This document shows, in pieces, positions 20,201 through 29,739 of a stretch of DNA of 64,000 bases; positions within the stretch are counted from its first letter, which is position 1; every line of letters begins with the position of its first letter. This DNA comes from Nothopassalora personata (Eukaryota; Ascomycota; Dothideomycetes; Mycosphaerellales; Mycosphaerellaceae): NCBI GenBank assembly GCA_033816765.1, contig CM066287.1:2914001-2978000 (forward strand), written 5' to 3'. Made by a program: the position numbers and the translations under genes. Below the pieces are notes generated by a model, which searched no databases, was not told the origin of the DNA, and saw only the letters and a program-made list of their open reading frames with translations.

Positions 20201-21647
20201 GTCACGACTCAAGTACCAGGGATTGCTAGCACCACTTCAAGCCCCACCAGACGTATGGAAGCATATTGCCATGGACTTCATTGTAGAATTGCCGCCGAGC
20301 AAGCGCACAATCGATGGCGTTACCTACAAAAACATACTGACAGTGACGGATTGCCTTTCGAAACAAGTCATCTTCATCCCAACGAACAGCCTGGAAGCCG
20401 AGCATGTCGCCCGCCTGATCTACACCTATGTGTATCCGAAGCATGGCGTCCCCGAGATTGTCTTCTCAGACAGAGGAACCCAGTGGACCTGTGCATTCTT
20501 CAAGAGGTTCTGCGCGTTGCTGGGAACCAAGCAGAACCTGTCGACTGCATTCCATCCTCAGACAGATGGCCAATCCGAGAGAACTAACCAGGCATTGGAG
20601 CAGTACCTACGCTTGTTCACCAACTACCAGCAGGACGACTGGGCAGACTTGCTGCCCAATGCAGAGTTCGCACTCAACAACCATGAGTCGGCGACAACTG
20701 GCATGACTCCATTCTTTGCCAATACGGGACGACACCCCCGAATGGACGTGAAAGCTGTGGACCGACCGCAAGCGCTGGCTCGAGAAGTGCCACAACTCGA
20801 GCGTGCGGAGACATTTGCCGAACGCATAAGGCAGACTGGCGACTTCCTCAAGGGAGTGCTCGCGGACCTGCAAGCGGCACATGCTTATGGCCAAGCACGG
20901 ACCGCTGACCAAGCGAATCGACACCGTGCACCCGCCCCAAATTTTGAGGTTGGTGACCGAGTTTTCCTGAACACCAAAAACATCACCACCAAGAGACCCG
21001 CGAAGAAACTTGACGACAAGTTCATCGGACCATTCCCCGTTACAGCGCAGATAGGCAAGCGATCCTACCGACTCGACCTCGACAGCCAGCCCGATCTGAA
21101 CATTCACAACGTATTCCACTCGAGCCTTCTCCGACGTGACACGAACGACCCACTTGCGGGACAACACAACCCTCCGCCGCCGCCCGTCGAAGTCGAAAGA
21201 GAAGGAGAAGTGGACACAGAATGGGAAGTTGACGAAGTGCTTAATGCTGCTATCAAGTACAGGAATAGGCAAGTGTGGTTCACCTTGCGCTATAAGAGCG
21301 GTGATATACGGACACAGAGATGGGACGACCTATTGCCAGGTTGTGAAGAACTGGTTGCCGACTTCTACGCGCGCTATCCAGACAAGCCGAAGCCACCCTA
21401 CGAGCTTCCAGAACCCATACTGTACGGACTGGCAGTGATTGAAAAAGGCCGCCTGTTTGACAGCGCCACATCCAGACCGGCTCGCGTGACAGACGATGGT
21501 GACATGGATGGACGCGACGCAACTACGTCCCCAGTACATAAGCTTGGACAAGATGGATTTGCGATGTTGCGACGACGCAAAGGAGCGAGCACAAGCCAGC
21601 GACATGATGAGCAGCGACAGCAAGCCAGCGTGAGCGGTTCGGCATAG
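17223..21647 (+). CDS. pol: Pol polyprotein of G4a (protease, RT, RNase H, integrase, chromodomain)
   Basis: The frame is -1 relative to gag and is open from upstream of 17145, so it is probably made as a Gag-Pol fusion; the first internal ATG is at 17223 (1,474 residues). Protease with DTGGSS (about residue 113). Reverse transcriptase with KLDIVAAFNNM and the catalytic YLDD (about 494-497). RNase H beginning VETDASDW. Integrase with an H-H-C-C zinc domain (HQGAARTF..NCQPCRR) and the D,D,E core (MDFIVELP, SDRGTQW, HPQTDGQSERTNQ). A GPF/Y module (FIGPFPV) is followed by a chromodomain-like end (VDEVLNAAIKYR..WDDLLPG). Gag-protease-RT-RNase H-integrase order defines Ty3/gypsy; the chromodomain makes it a chromovirus. 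No damage is seen. Confidence 0.95.
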   Translation: MSIASDSPSDGSVLEEIVSPPASNTPNTPVSAPHHDIRYTIPRHDRKKEMEQEKEEFLCSMSETAHTEEHLSCAEQAGGIQSTIVEPKQGKHWVLSADVHTPHRNVKAKSLGDTGGSSIFIHHGFCRANKIPLIPLARARRLRLADGALSHLTHMAMVNFTIGNHTEQQMAYVTDLDTYDMVLGMSWWEEHNPTPDFKNRTLTFDKPECFHNHCSDGRPCMIAVDSRGETSVRPKAQTSTSTEEICMVSAEYFHRMSKRKDHEIYALWPEDFDPGRDEEFLNAMSPEDVERFLERSEAVDPKTKLPRRLWHKEKAFRHKSEWVLPEHSSADHAINLKEGAKLPYHKGYAMNSQQLAVTKKFVDEGMATGLLEKSFADGCSPLLIVKKPGGGLRVCVDYRALNALTIKDRYPIPLIRETLDRLCKAKWFTKLDIVAAFNNMRIRKGDEYLTSFITRYGLYQFRAMPFGLCNGPSSWQRKINEILREFLDLFCTVYLDDILIYTDGNEEDHYKHVELVLDKLMEAGLPVDIEKSEFAVKRVKYLGLILTTEGIEMDPAKVDAIANWDTPRNAKDVLAFLGFAGFYRRFVEAFSRVVSPMVELTKKDVKFEWSEACQKAFETLKDRFTSAKGRVLAHFNPDYETIVETDASDWVTAGVLSQRQPDGLVRPVAYFSKKMNVHECNYDIYDKELLAIIKCFEEWQYELIGQGTDEAPIRVLSDHRNLEWFMTTKQLNRRQARWAEFLAQFNFKITYRPGRQGTKPDSLTRRSQDIPQGVEDPRMQHQHQVVLKPEMLDIANFAMHLAKAEEDDEGQLYAMTRARARQEAAEEEQLNEEGEEETPTAEPTPAVEPAAPAPGQEPAPAEADPEHQDEGEDLVELIDEAYADPSIATRIRRLQADLAARRSSEFLQKQKIAATDCLIHNDQLFVNGRLYVPMYKNLRTKVIRAHHDTAIAGHQGAARTFDLIQRHSMYWPLMQGDVARYVRNCQPCRRANPSRLKYQGLLAPLQAPPDVWKHIAMDFIVELPPSKRTIDGVTYKNILTVTDCLSKQVIFIPTNSLEAEHVARLIYTYVYPKHGVPEIVFSDRGTQWTCAFFKRFCALLGTKQNLSTAFHPQTDGQSERTNQALEQYLRLFTNYQQDDWADLLPNAEFALNNHESATTGMTPFFANTGRHPRMDVKAVDRPQALAREVPQLERAETFAERIRQTGDFLKGVLADLQAAHAYGQARTADQANRHRAPAPNFEVGDRVFLNTKNITTKRPAKKLDDKFIGPFPVTAQIGKRSYRLDLDSQPDLNIHNVFHSSLLRRDTNDPLAGQHNPPPPPVEVEREGEVDTEWEVDEVLNAAIKYRNRQVWFTLRYKSGDIRTQRWDDLLPGCEELVADFYARYPDKPKPPYELPEPILYGLAVIEKGRLFDSATSRPARVTDDGDMDGRDATTSPVHKLGQDGFAMLRRRKGASTSQRHDEQRQQASVSGSA

Positions 21648-21737
21648 CCAACCGACACGACGACACGCGCGCAAGTATAAGAGACTCTAGACGTATACGG
21701 CACTCGCAGGAGCTCGTTCTTTGAAGGGAGGGGGTAC

Positions 21738-21889
21738 TGTCACGAAGCGACACCAGGCACATGTGAATGGACCCTGCAGTGAAAGATCGGCCCGGAACAA
21801 CGTTGTTCCGGCGCATTTAAATAGCTCGCGCATCTCGCGCTCTTCTTCGTAGACTCGTATTGCAACTCGTCTACCACCTACCCGTCACA
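21738..21889 (+). repeat. 3' LTR of G4a
   Basis: 152 bp with the same start, end, palindrome and TATA-like box as the 5' LTR, preceded by the polypurine tract. I see no difference between the two LTRs, suggesting recent insertion. Confidence 0.95.
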
Positions 21890-21894
21890 GTGCC

Positions 21895-23250
21895 CGAGCT
21901 TCTCTTCCTTATTGTCTAGCCCCGCCGACGCCGAGACGAAGTATTATTACCTAGGTAAGTATAAGGTTACTATTGTCTACTAAGTAATAATAGCTATTTT
22001 TATATATAAACAATAGGAGCCTAGAACATATCTTTAGGTTCTCGTTCTCTTTTTTCTTCTCTTTCTTTTTCTTATTAACTACCGTACGCGTAAGTCGCCC
22101 CTCCCCCTCCCCCTAGCTAAGCGTCTCTAGCCTTAGGGGTATATTTGCGAATCTTATATCTACCGCTTAGGGAGACGACATTTTCCTTACGGGTTCCGAT
22201 AGATACTAATAGTATGCCGTAAATAGAAACTACTACTACTACATCTCCTATTAATACTATTAAGTAAGTCCGAATAAATTCCTAAGGAGACCGAAACATT
22301 CTAACCGGAGCCTAGCATAAAATAGCCTAACGCCGTATCTACTACGTTCCCTACGCCTCTACTAGCGTAGACTACGTCTCCTAGTATATAAGTACCGGTC
22401 CTCGTCCTATTCTTATCGGGGTCCGCTAATTATCGTTAGGGCGTAACCGCGCGCGCCTACTAGGTCTACAACACTAATCGTAAGCATTACGAGGACATAT
22501 ATGTACCGCGCGGACCCCGAAGAAAAATTATAGCTAACCGCGCGTTTTAGGCCGGAGCTCGCCTACGCCGCCTATACTAAGTAGACCCGCGCTACTAACT
22601 AGAACCGCGCGTAAGTATCCTCCCTAGCGTACTCCGCGACTTTTCTACCGGCTTACGGTCTTTTAGCGACGACGCTCGTACTAAGCTCCGCGCCGTCCTT
22701 AAAGCCTAGAAGGCTTTAAAGCCCCTCTAGCGTACTAGTATACTCTCCCGGTAAGTTTCTACGGCCCCCGCCTCTTTATACGCGCTTACCGATTCTTTTA
22801 GTACGGTCGCCGCTAAGGTTATAGGTACTATAGCTAATGCTTAGCTTACCTTTAGGTAGACGTATATACTACGGGCCCCGTTATAAAACTATCGCTAACC
22901 GACCTCTTAGCCCCGGGGGCGCCCTACGCGACCTCTAGCTAGGCTAGCGCCGCGTGCGTTAGGCCTCGGCTTCTACTAGCTAGCCTTTAGGTACCCTCGT
23001 CTTTCGCGCGGGCCGCGACCGGGCTATTATAGTATGTAGCTATCTCGAAAGGGATCGGGCTCCGCTACTTTTACGGCGGACGCCGCTAAAATAAAACGCT
23101 CTTAAACTTACCTATACCTTCTTACTTCTCTCTATCTCCTAAAAAGACTCCCTAACCTAAAAGAACGCCTATCTTTTCCTAAACGCCTATGTCTACGCTA
23201 AATCCCTAGTAATCCTTACCTTTTCGCCTTCTCCCCCTTCTATTCGTATC
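21895..23250. other. RIPed sequence, remnant of an older gypsy element (G0)
   Basis: Strong RIP: for example 22561-22620 has no CpA and no TpG. A pyrimidine tract at about 22096-22116 (CCCCTCCCCCTCCCC) would be a polypurine tract on the minus strand, consistent with a 3' end of a minus-strand LTR element to its left. No readable frame remains in most of the interval. Confidence 0.35.
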
Positions 23251-23467
23251 CTATGCCTCCTTCGGTCCGTTATACGTTATTAGGTGACTATATCTCCTCT
23301 CGAAGTTATCCGCGGCTACTATGTCCGCGAGGTACCCTAATAGTTCCTATGTAGGCTTATAGTATCCGGTCTATTTTACTAGGACTTCGCGTACTCGGCC
23401 TCTACCTCTAACCTTAGTTCTAGCGTAAAGGATCTCTTCTACCTACTACTCTTCGTAAGACTTAATT
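23251..23467 (-). pseudogene. Chromodomain fragment of an older gypsy integrase (G0)
   Basis: Minus-strand reading gives a chromodomain core (EILYARTKVRGRGRVREVL, then TGYYKPT, then LGYLADIVAADNFERRY) with TAG codons where the family has Trp or Gln. It ends at a TAG at 23251. Its N-terminal side is cut exactly by the G1 LTR at 23468. It differs from the G1 and G2 chromodomains. The rest of its integrase is not found beyond the other end of G1. Confidence 0.6.
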
Positions 23468-23663
23468 TATTAAGGGATGTCGTAATGTATAGTACGCCTA
23501 CGACCTACTAGTCGTAGATGAACTAATTCTTGCCTTTTGTTTAAGACGCATTACGCGTCGTAAGGTGTACGCATACGTGTTACGTACGGCTTAGTAGCCG
23601 GTCGCGACCGTATATTATATGTAAGGCTACATGTAAGGGTTAGCTACTAGGCTACCCCTTACA
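23468..23663 (-). repeat. 3' LTR of G1
   Basis: 196 bp, about 90% or more similar by eye to 51895-52090. The differences are mostly C/T and G/A, as expected of RIP. The original TG start is TA here. Confidence 0.8.
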
Positions 23664-23969
23664 ATTGCCTCCCCTCCCGTGCGAGCTATCCTTAGCTCGC
23701 TAGTTACTACGTAGAGGCTCCTACGTACTTCTAGAACTATAGTTACTATACGGCCTATATACGGGTTACGTACGTGTCGTTATATAGGTGTAGGTAAGTA
23801 AGGCTTAGTTACTATACCGACGTAGCTAGTTAGGGGCATAAAACTCTAGCCTAACCTAGCCCTATTTCGTAGTACGTTCCCTAGCGCGCTACCTTCGTCG
23901 TACTACTACTACGTACCCGTACCGTACCCGTACCGTAAGCGCCTCGCTAGCATTATTATTATCATTATT

Positions 23970-24990
23970 ATGTCGGACGGGCCCTCCTCGCCGCTATTCT
24001 CTAGCCGCTCCGCCTCCTCTAGTAGCACTAGTAGCGATAGTACTACTAGCCCCTTAGAAGACGAGCGCGCTAGGCGGCTCTAGTACGTAACGCACCTAGA
24101 ACGCCTAGTGGTCGTAAGCGACTAGCATTACCCTCGTAGCTACTAACGCCCTCGCCCGCTACTAAGCTCTCGTAGCGGATTAATATATATATACGGTGCC
24201 TTCTATACTTCGTTAGGGGTAAGTCTCTACGCGCGCCGCCTACGATTCGTATACTAACTACTTACTAGACGAAGCCGATAACTGTAATAGTATTACTACC
24301 GCCGAGCTCCTAAGGAAGTGTAGCCGCTATAGGCGTAATAGATATAGCTACGTACCTAATACTAGCTACGCTATCGCCTCGCTAGTAAGTCGCCTACGCG
24401 CCGCGCGCTCCTAGCGCGACTTCCTTACGGCTATAATGGGCTAGGCGCCTATAGACCTCTAGTAGTAGGAGCTAGTAGAGTAGATCCGCCTATATGCCTA
24501 ACTAGGTAACGACATTACGGAGGTAAGTCGCTACTTCGCTCCTACGAGTCGACTACTACTCGCGTACGGGGGCTCTAGTACGTCTCCTATGCTTCGGCTA
24601 ACCCTTTCTATAGGCTATTAGGTAATTTAATGCCTATAAGTATAAGCGTACTAGGGAAACCCGCATACGTACTTCTACCGCCGCTACTACTACCGCCGCC
24701 CCCGCCGCCGAAGCCCTCGCGCTCTAGTAGGAGTAGAACCGCGCCCTTAATGGGCTGTTCAAACTCGGCCGCGCCGTAAGTCGTATATTCCTCGTATACG
24801 TGTACCCTACTAACCGTAGTCCTAGTTCCTATAGGCGTAGAACATTAACACTACCGCCGCCGACTAGGCGTTCCTACCTAAGTTACTACGTAACGACAAC
24901 TAAGGCGCTTGCCTTATACGCTACTCGCGGGCTCCTCGCCTACTACTACTCTACGTAGCCCCTAGTAGGCGCGCTACTCTTTAGCTTTCG
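23970..24990 (+). pseudogene. Antisense Cys-rich third ORF of G1 (RIPed)
   Basis: Between the 3' LTR and the end of pol, and on the opposite strand to pol, lies a degraded coding region. Part reads YDSYTNYLLDEADNC, then ELLRKCSRYRRNRYSYVP, then IASLVSRLRAARS, from 24241 onward. The Tyr codons (TAC, TAT) lie at positions expected of a Cys cluster after TGC/TGT to TAC/TAT change. A Ser-rich ATG-initiated segment begins at 23970 in another frame. Function is unknown. A comparable ORF sits at the same place in G2. Exact ends are not known. Confidence 0.4.
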
Positions 24991-25049
24991 TTTTATTTAT
25001 AGTTAAGAAAAGTTTTATTTATACTCTAGTACTCCTATACTAGTCTTAT

Positions 25050-28000
25050 TTACTTCTCCTTAACGCCTTATAGTCGGCTACTATGCGATCCGCATTCGCG
25101 AGGCCCTCTACCGGTTCCTAGCTATTATACTCCTCTAGCTAGTCCTTCTACTAGACTAGATACTGTAGCTTACCCTTACGCTTACGCCTATCTAGTACTA
25201 CCTCTACCTTATACTCTCCGTCCTTATTAGCTAGAGGGGGTACGGGTCCATCCTTATCGCTACCGATATACGGCTCGAGGAGAGAGACATAGAAGACGTT
25301 ATAGAGCCTTAAGTCGGCTAGTAGCGCTAGGCGGTACGCCTACGAACCGATAGCGTCCGTAATGCGGTATAGGCCGATAAACTTCGGACCTATCTTCTTC
25401 TTTAGTACTACTAACTTAAGGTTCTTCGTTAATAATAGGACTAAGTTACCTACGCGGTAGGTCTTAGATTAGTAGGTCTTATTATAGTAGCGAGCCTAGC
25501 TTTCTACTATAGCCTTCCATCGCTCCTCGAGTATAGCGCGTAGTTTTCGCATGCGACTCGTAGCTATTACCGCTACTAGTACTTCTCCCCCCTAGGTCTC
25601 GTCTCGAGATCTAGTTAGTATAGGGGCAATCTTAGGTCGCTAACCGTACGCTATCTCGAACGAACTTATACGTAGTGTTAGGTAGATGCTATTATTAGCT
25701 ACGAATTTAGTAACTGCAAGCCACTTAGCCTACTTAGTTTAATTATTACTATAGTAATAACGAAGATATTATTCGAGGGTTTAGTTTACCCTCTTAGTTT
25801 AGCCGTCTATCTAAGGGTAAAAGGCCGTAGATAGCTTACGCTTTACACGCGCCTCGAAGTAGAAGTCACTCTAAAACTGACTAGTAAAGACCGGACCTCG
25901 GTCGCTTACTATACCTAACGGGACACTATAGTGTCGCACGACTTCGTCTCGTAGGAGCCTCGTAAGCTCCACGGCTATATAAGTCTTCGTCGTCGGGATG
26001 TATAAGCTTATTTTTAAGTAGCGATCGACTATTACTAGGATCGTATTATACACGTAACCGGCTCGCGTACTTAGAGGTAGGTCCGTAATAAAATCCATAG
26101 TGATTTCCTACTACGGCCGCTCCGGTCTAGGAAGCGGTTATAGCCTAGTATAGGGTCGATAGCGTTTAGTCTTCGAACCCTAGTAGGTTCTATAGGCTTA
26201 GACGTATTGCTTTACGTCCGTACTAAGTAAGTCCTACTAATAATTACGTCGTAATAGCTCTTTAGTCTTAGTCCTTCTAAAGTAACCCGCGAGGACGTCG
26301 TCGTAGTGTATACAAATTAGATGCGACCTAATTGCGTAATCCCTAGGTACTACGATCGCGTCTCCGTAGTATATAAGGTCATCCTTTATATACTATCCCT
26401 TAGCGTCCCTCGCACTTAGCGCCTACGCTAAGTATACGATACACTGGTCGTCTTACTACTACGCAATCTTTATTAAGAGTAGGATTAACTTACCCGTCGA
26501 GCTATAAGCTTAACCCTATATTACTATAGCGCACACTACTACTAGTAACGACGGCTTATCTTAATAGGGAAGGTTACCTCTCCGCACTACTATTACAGCG
26601 CCTATGTCGCCCTACATCGCCTCGTAGGTAGTAAGTACGCGCTTTACCGTCGGCTCGCTTATCCCTTCTAGAGACTCCTTCTAGAAAGATAGCTTACTTT
26701 ATAAGGTAGGTAGTAAGTTCGAAGTTTATTGCGTTATAGCTACGTAGTTACTACGTCTCGAAGGCGCGTCGGCTAGGTTAGTCTTACCCGGCCGATGCTC
26801 CACTATAAAATTAAAAGACTATAGGAACGTAGCCTATCGAGCTTACCGCCCATTTACCTACTTTACTATTATAAAGCCCTATAGGTTAGCGTAGTCGACT
26901 AGCACTCGTACCGTATACGTAGCGCCCTCTAAGTATAGCCTCTAATGCTTAAAAGCCTTAACTACTATAAGTAGCTCCTAATCGTGCGTCTCGTAGTTAC
27001 ACTCGGCTAGTATTATCTTACGTAAATAGAAGGCAATTAGATGCTACTCAGTCCTAAATAGCTAAGAGATAATGCCTATAATCGTAAAACCTAAGGTATC
27101 CGTCTTAACCCTCGTACGTAACGAAGGATCGAAGTGCCTTAGAATAGGTGCTCTGAGGAACCTAGCTTTTAGCCGTTAGAACGCTTACTCCTCGTAAGCG
27201 GACTATATAAGAGGCCCTTACTTCTTACTATTCTTACATCCCTTTAGTAGGTCTATTAATAGCTTCGCAATCCTCGAGTACCCTTCGATAAAGCGCCTAT
27301 AGAAGTTATAGAATCCTAGGAAGGATTAAACCTTATAAAAACTCGTAGGCGTAGGCTATTCCTCGATTGCGGCTACCCTACTCCTATCTATCGATACGCC
27401 TACGACGCTTACGATGAATCCTAGGAACTCGGCATTCTCCTAGAAGAAGCGATACTTCTTAGGGTTTGCGAATAGAGTAAACTTCCGTAGCCTCGTAAGC
27501 ACTTCGCGTACGGCTCGTACGTGTGCCTTACGCGTCTCGCTATAGATGAGGATATTATCTAGGTAGACTACGTAAATGTTATTAACTAAGCTAGTTAGCG
27601 CCTTATTAATATACCCTTAAAAGGTTACTAGTGCGTTAGTTAACCCGAACGGTATTACTAGGTACTCGTAGTATCCGTATCGCGTACGAAACGCTATCTT
27701 CCACTTATCGCCTCGCTTAATAGGGATACGATAGTAGGCGTCCTTTAAATCGATTATAGTAAAGAACCTAGAACCTAATAGCCTATCTAGCGTCTCGCTA
27801 ATTAGGGGTAGGGGGTATCGGTTCTTTACTATAATCTTATTTAAGCCTCTATAGTCTACATAGAGCCTAAGGGTACCGTCTTTCTTTAGTACGAATAAGA
27901 TAGGCGTACCCGCCTCGCTTACGGACCGCCTAATCCACCCCTTCTCTATTGCTTACGTAAGGTACTCCTTTAAGGCCTCTAACTTAGTTAAGGACTAGTA

Positions 28001-28561
28001 GTACAGCGGCTTAAAAGGGGGTTTCTTTCCTTTAACGAGATTAATCGTATACTTAACCCCGTCGGGCATCTTACGCTTCGCCTACTTATTAGGTACGTAT
28101 ATATCTCGGAAGTCTACAAATTCTTTAGGCTACGAGGGGCCCTCCCCTTCGGGTACTACTATAGTAATAGCCCGAACACTTATCGTATAAACCTACTTTA
28201 AGCTCTCGAGATCCCTAAGAAACTCGCGTACGTTACGCTACTAAATCGTAGGCGTCTCTACACCGTAGTACTACTAGTCCTTATAATCGCTCTTTACGAT
28301 CCGATTACGGTACCTCTAGGGTCTACCTAAAATTACTAATAGCCTACCTATAGGTACCGCGTAGTAGATAGCGTCACTTACGCGCTCTACTCCTGCGTTA
28401 TTAGCGAGTCGCAGCCGAACCGCAAAGGCGCCGTAGCAATACCCTAGGTTATACGTATACGACTCTAACTTCGGTAGCCTTACCCTATTAATAGGTTACA
28501 TTTAATGTCGGAGTATATACTTATACGACACTAGGCTAAGATCCGTATAGTTATCTAGGAG
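25050..28561 (-). pseudogene. pol: Pol of G1, inactivated by RIP
   Basis: Minus-strand Ty3/gypsy pol with many TAG/TAA stops. Recognisable are the reverse transcriptase catalytic box (27554-27565), which reads YLDN instead of YLDD, and the integrase core in the only long open piece (25871-26098: MDFITDLPLSTRAGYVYNT, VSDRGPVF). A C-terminal chromodomain is near 25060-25240 (GEYKVEVVLDRRKRKGKLQYL). The N-terminal part is cut off by insertion of G2 at 28562-28566. Confidence 0.8.
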
Positions 28562-28566
28562 AAACG

Positions 28567-28975
28567 TGTTATTGTCTCGTTCTAGGGCTAGTCTTAAAAG
28601 AGAGATAAGTTAAGTTACGTAGCGGTATTATTCTTTAGAGAGGCTAAAGTAAGCTAAGCGAAGATGAATGATAGGAATAAGAGTTGTATTCCAATTAGTA
28701 AGATAGTAACATAAGTTGAACGTATTAGAACCATAAGGGTTTCTTAGCGTTCCTAAATACAAAGGAGATAGAGCGTTGCTCTCCGTACTCTCTATGCTCT
28801 CTATGTTCTCTCGAGATCACCGAGATTAGCGAGGTTAAGGAGATCACTTTAGTTGTTCTCTCGGTTCCTTAGTTTCATTCCTACGGGCGAGAGAGCACTT
28901 CTCGGGCGGAAGCGCCTACCAATTGTAGAGGTCTAATTAGTTAGCTTCCTTTAGCCCTAGATTAGAACCGTAACA
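28567..28975 (-). repeat. 3' LTR of G2
   Basis: 409 bp, TG..CA. It contains a CTCT-rich stretch (CTCTCCGTACTCTCTATGCTC) around 28770-28810. Differences from the 5' LTR are RIP-like transitions. Confidence 0.9.
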
Positions 28976-29050
28976 CTATCCCCCTTTTAGCCTAGCTCTA
29001 TCCTAGAGCTTCATAAGTTATGTTGTAATTCCTTTTTATGTCTCGTAACG

Positions 29051-29614
29051 ATGTCTTCTTCCTCCTAATCCAAATCTACCGCTTGCCGTAAGAAGAAGGC
29101 CTAGTAGATCTTTCGTAACGGCGATACCGCGATGCGTCCGTGTGATTCTTGTTAAAAGGAGGGCCGTGTGTGTAAGGTGCACATCTTATCTAGTCGCTGT
29201 TCTAAGTACTAGTAGCGGAATCTAAAGAGTTACAATACGAGGGTAACCGAGGGCAAGTAGAAGCGCTTGTCGCTTTAGCGGAAGAAATTGTTATAGGAAC
29301 TAGATACCGCGAAGAGGATTCTTAATAAAAGGTAGGATACCTTAATAGAAGCGTATATAAAGGAAATGCGCCTTCGTAAGCAATTAGATGCGGTTAATTA
29401 GAAGGTTACGGAGGGTCGTTCGTTAGAAGATCGGTTATTACTAGACGAGGATCTAGGGGCGTAGGAGTACGCTATAGTAGACGCGGATCCTAGTGCTCCT
29501 AATCTGTCCTTATCTCCGTGGACCTAGAGTACTGTCGAAGGTCTTCCGGACGACTTCTAGCTTTCTCCTTCTAGCGAGACGGTGCCGTCGGTAGCTTAGC
29601 CGTCTCCTTCGTAA
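29051..29614 (+). pseudogene. Antisense Cys-rich third ORF of G2 (RIPed)
   Basis: On the strand opposite pol and just inside the 3' LTR, a single frame runs from ATG 29051 to TAA 29612-29614 (187 codons). It is interrupted only by stops of the kind RIP makes from CAG, CAA or TGG. Between stops it reads as real protein: MRPCDSC, KEGRVCKVHILSSRCSKY, then charged helical stretches (KRILNKR, LIEAYIKEMRLRKQLDAV), then an acidic and a Ser/Pro-rich tail. The Cys layout resembles a small zinc-binding module. I do not know its function. The equivalent place in G1 also has a Cys-rich antisense frame. Confidence 0.55.
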
Positions 29615-29654
29615 GGGTATTTATTTATAAGTTATGTCCCTGTTCTTATTAATC

Positions 29655-29728
29655 GGCTAGGTAGCTTAGTGGTAGAGCGTAAGCTATCTACACTCTTAAG
29701 GTCGTAGGTTCGATTCCTACTCTAGTCG
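29655..29728 (+). tRNA. tRNA-like sequence (probable pseudo-tRNA or tRNA-derived piece)
   Basis: 74 bases fold as a cloverleaf: acceptor arms GGCTAGG/TCTAGTC (two G-T pairs), D-arm GCTTAGTGGTAGAGC, and T-arm GTAGGTTCGATTCCTAC with a perfect B-box. The A-box TAGCTTAGTGG is also intact. The anticodon arm is abnormal: TAAG/CTTA closes a loop longer than seven bases, so no anticodon can be assigned. It lies inside RIPed G2, between the antisense ORF and pol. Confidence 0.45.
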
Positions 29729-29739
29729 TCCGTTTACTT

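Larger units (their letters stand above)
14514..21889 (+). mobile_element. Ty3/gypsy chromovirus G4, copy a (complete, unRIPed)
   Basis: Complete LTR retrotransposon of 7,376 bp with matching 152-bp LTRs (14514-14665 and 21738-21889) starting TGTCACG and ending CGTCACA. It is flanked by the 5-bp duplication GTGCC (14509-14513 and 21890-21894). A polypurine tract (GAAGGGAGGGGGTAC) abuts the 3' LTR. The gag and pol frames are intact. It sits in RIPed DNA but is itself not RIPed, so it arrived later. Copy b lies inverted at 41308-48683, with every reading frame mirrored at position 63197 minus p. Confidence 0.95.

Noticed and set aside
20607..21272. A 221-codon minus frame opposite G4 pol, and its mirror at 41925-42590
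   Set aside because: It is the antisense of integrase and its C-terminal region, with no independent features. The antisense ORFs proposed for G1 and G2 lie outside pol instead.
23468..23663. G1 left LTR as a solo LTR unrelated to the right one
   Set aside because: A polypurine tract lies on its inner side and pol follows in the right orientation, so it is the 3' LTR of G1 pol; only the pairing with the right LTR as one insertion is in doubt.
29655..29728. A functional tRNA gene
   Set aside because: The anticodon loop is too long and no anticodon can be assigned; the sequence lies in a RIPed retroelement. Kept only as tRNA-like.
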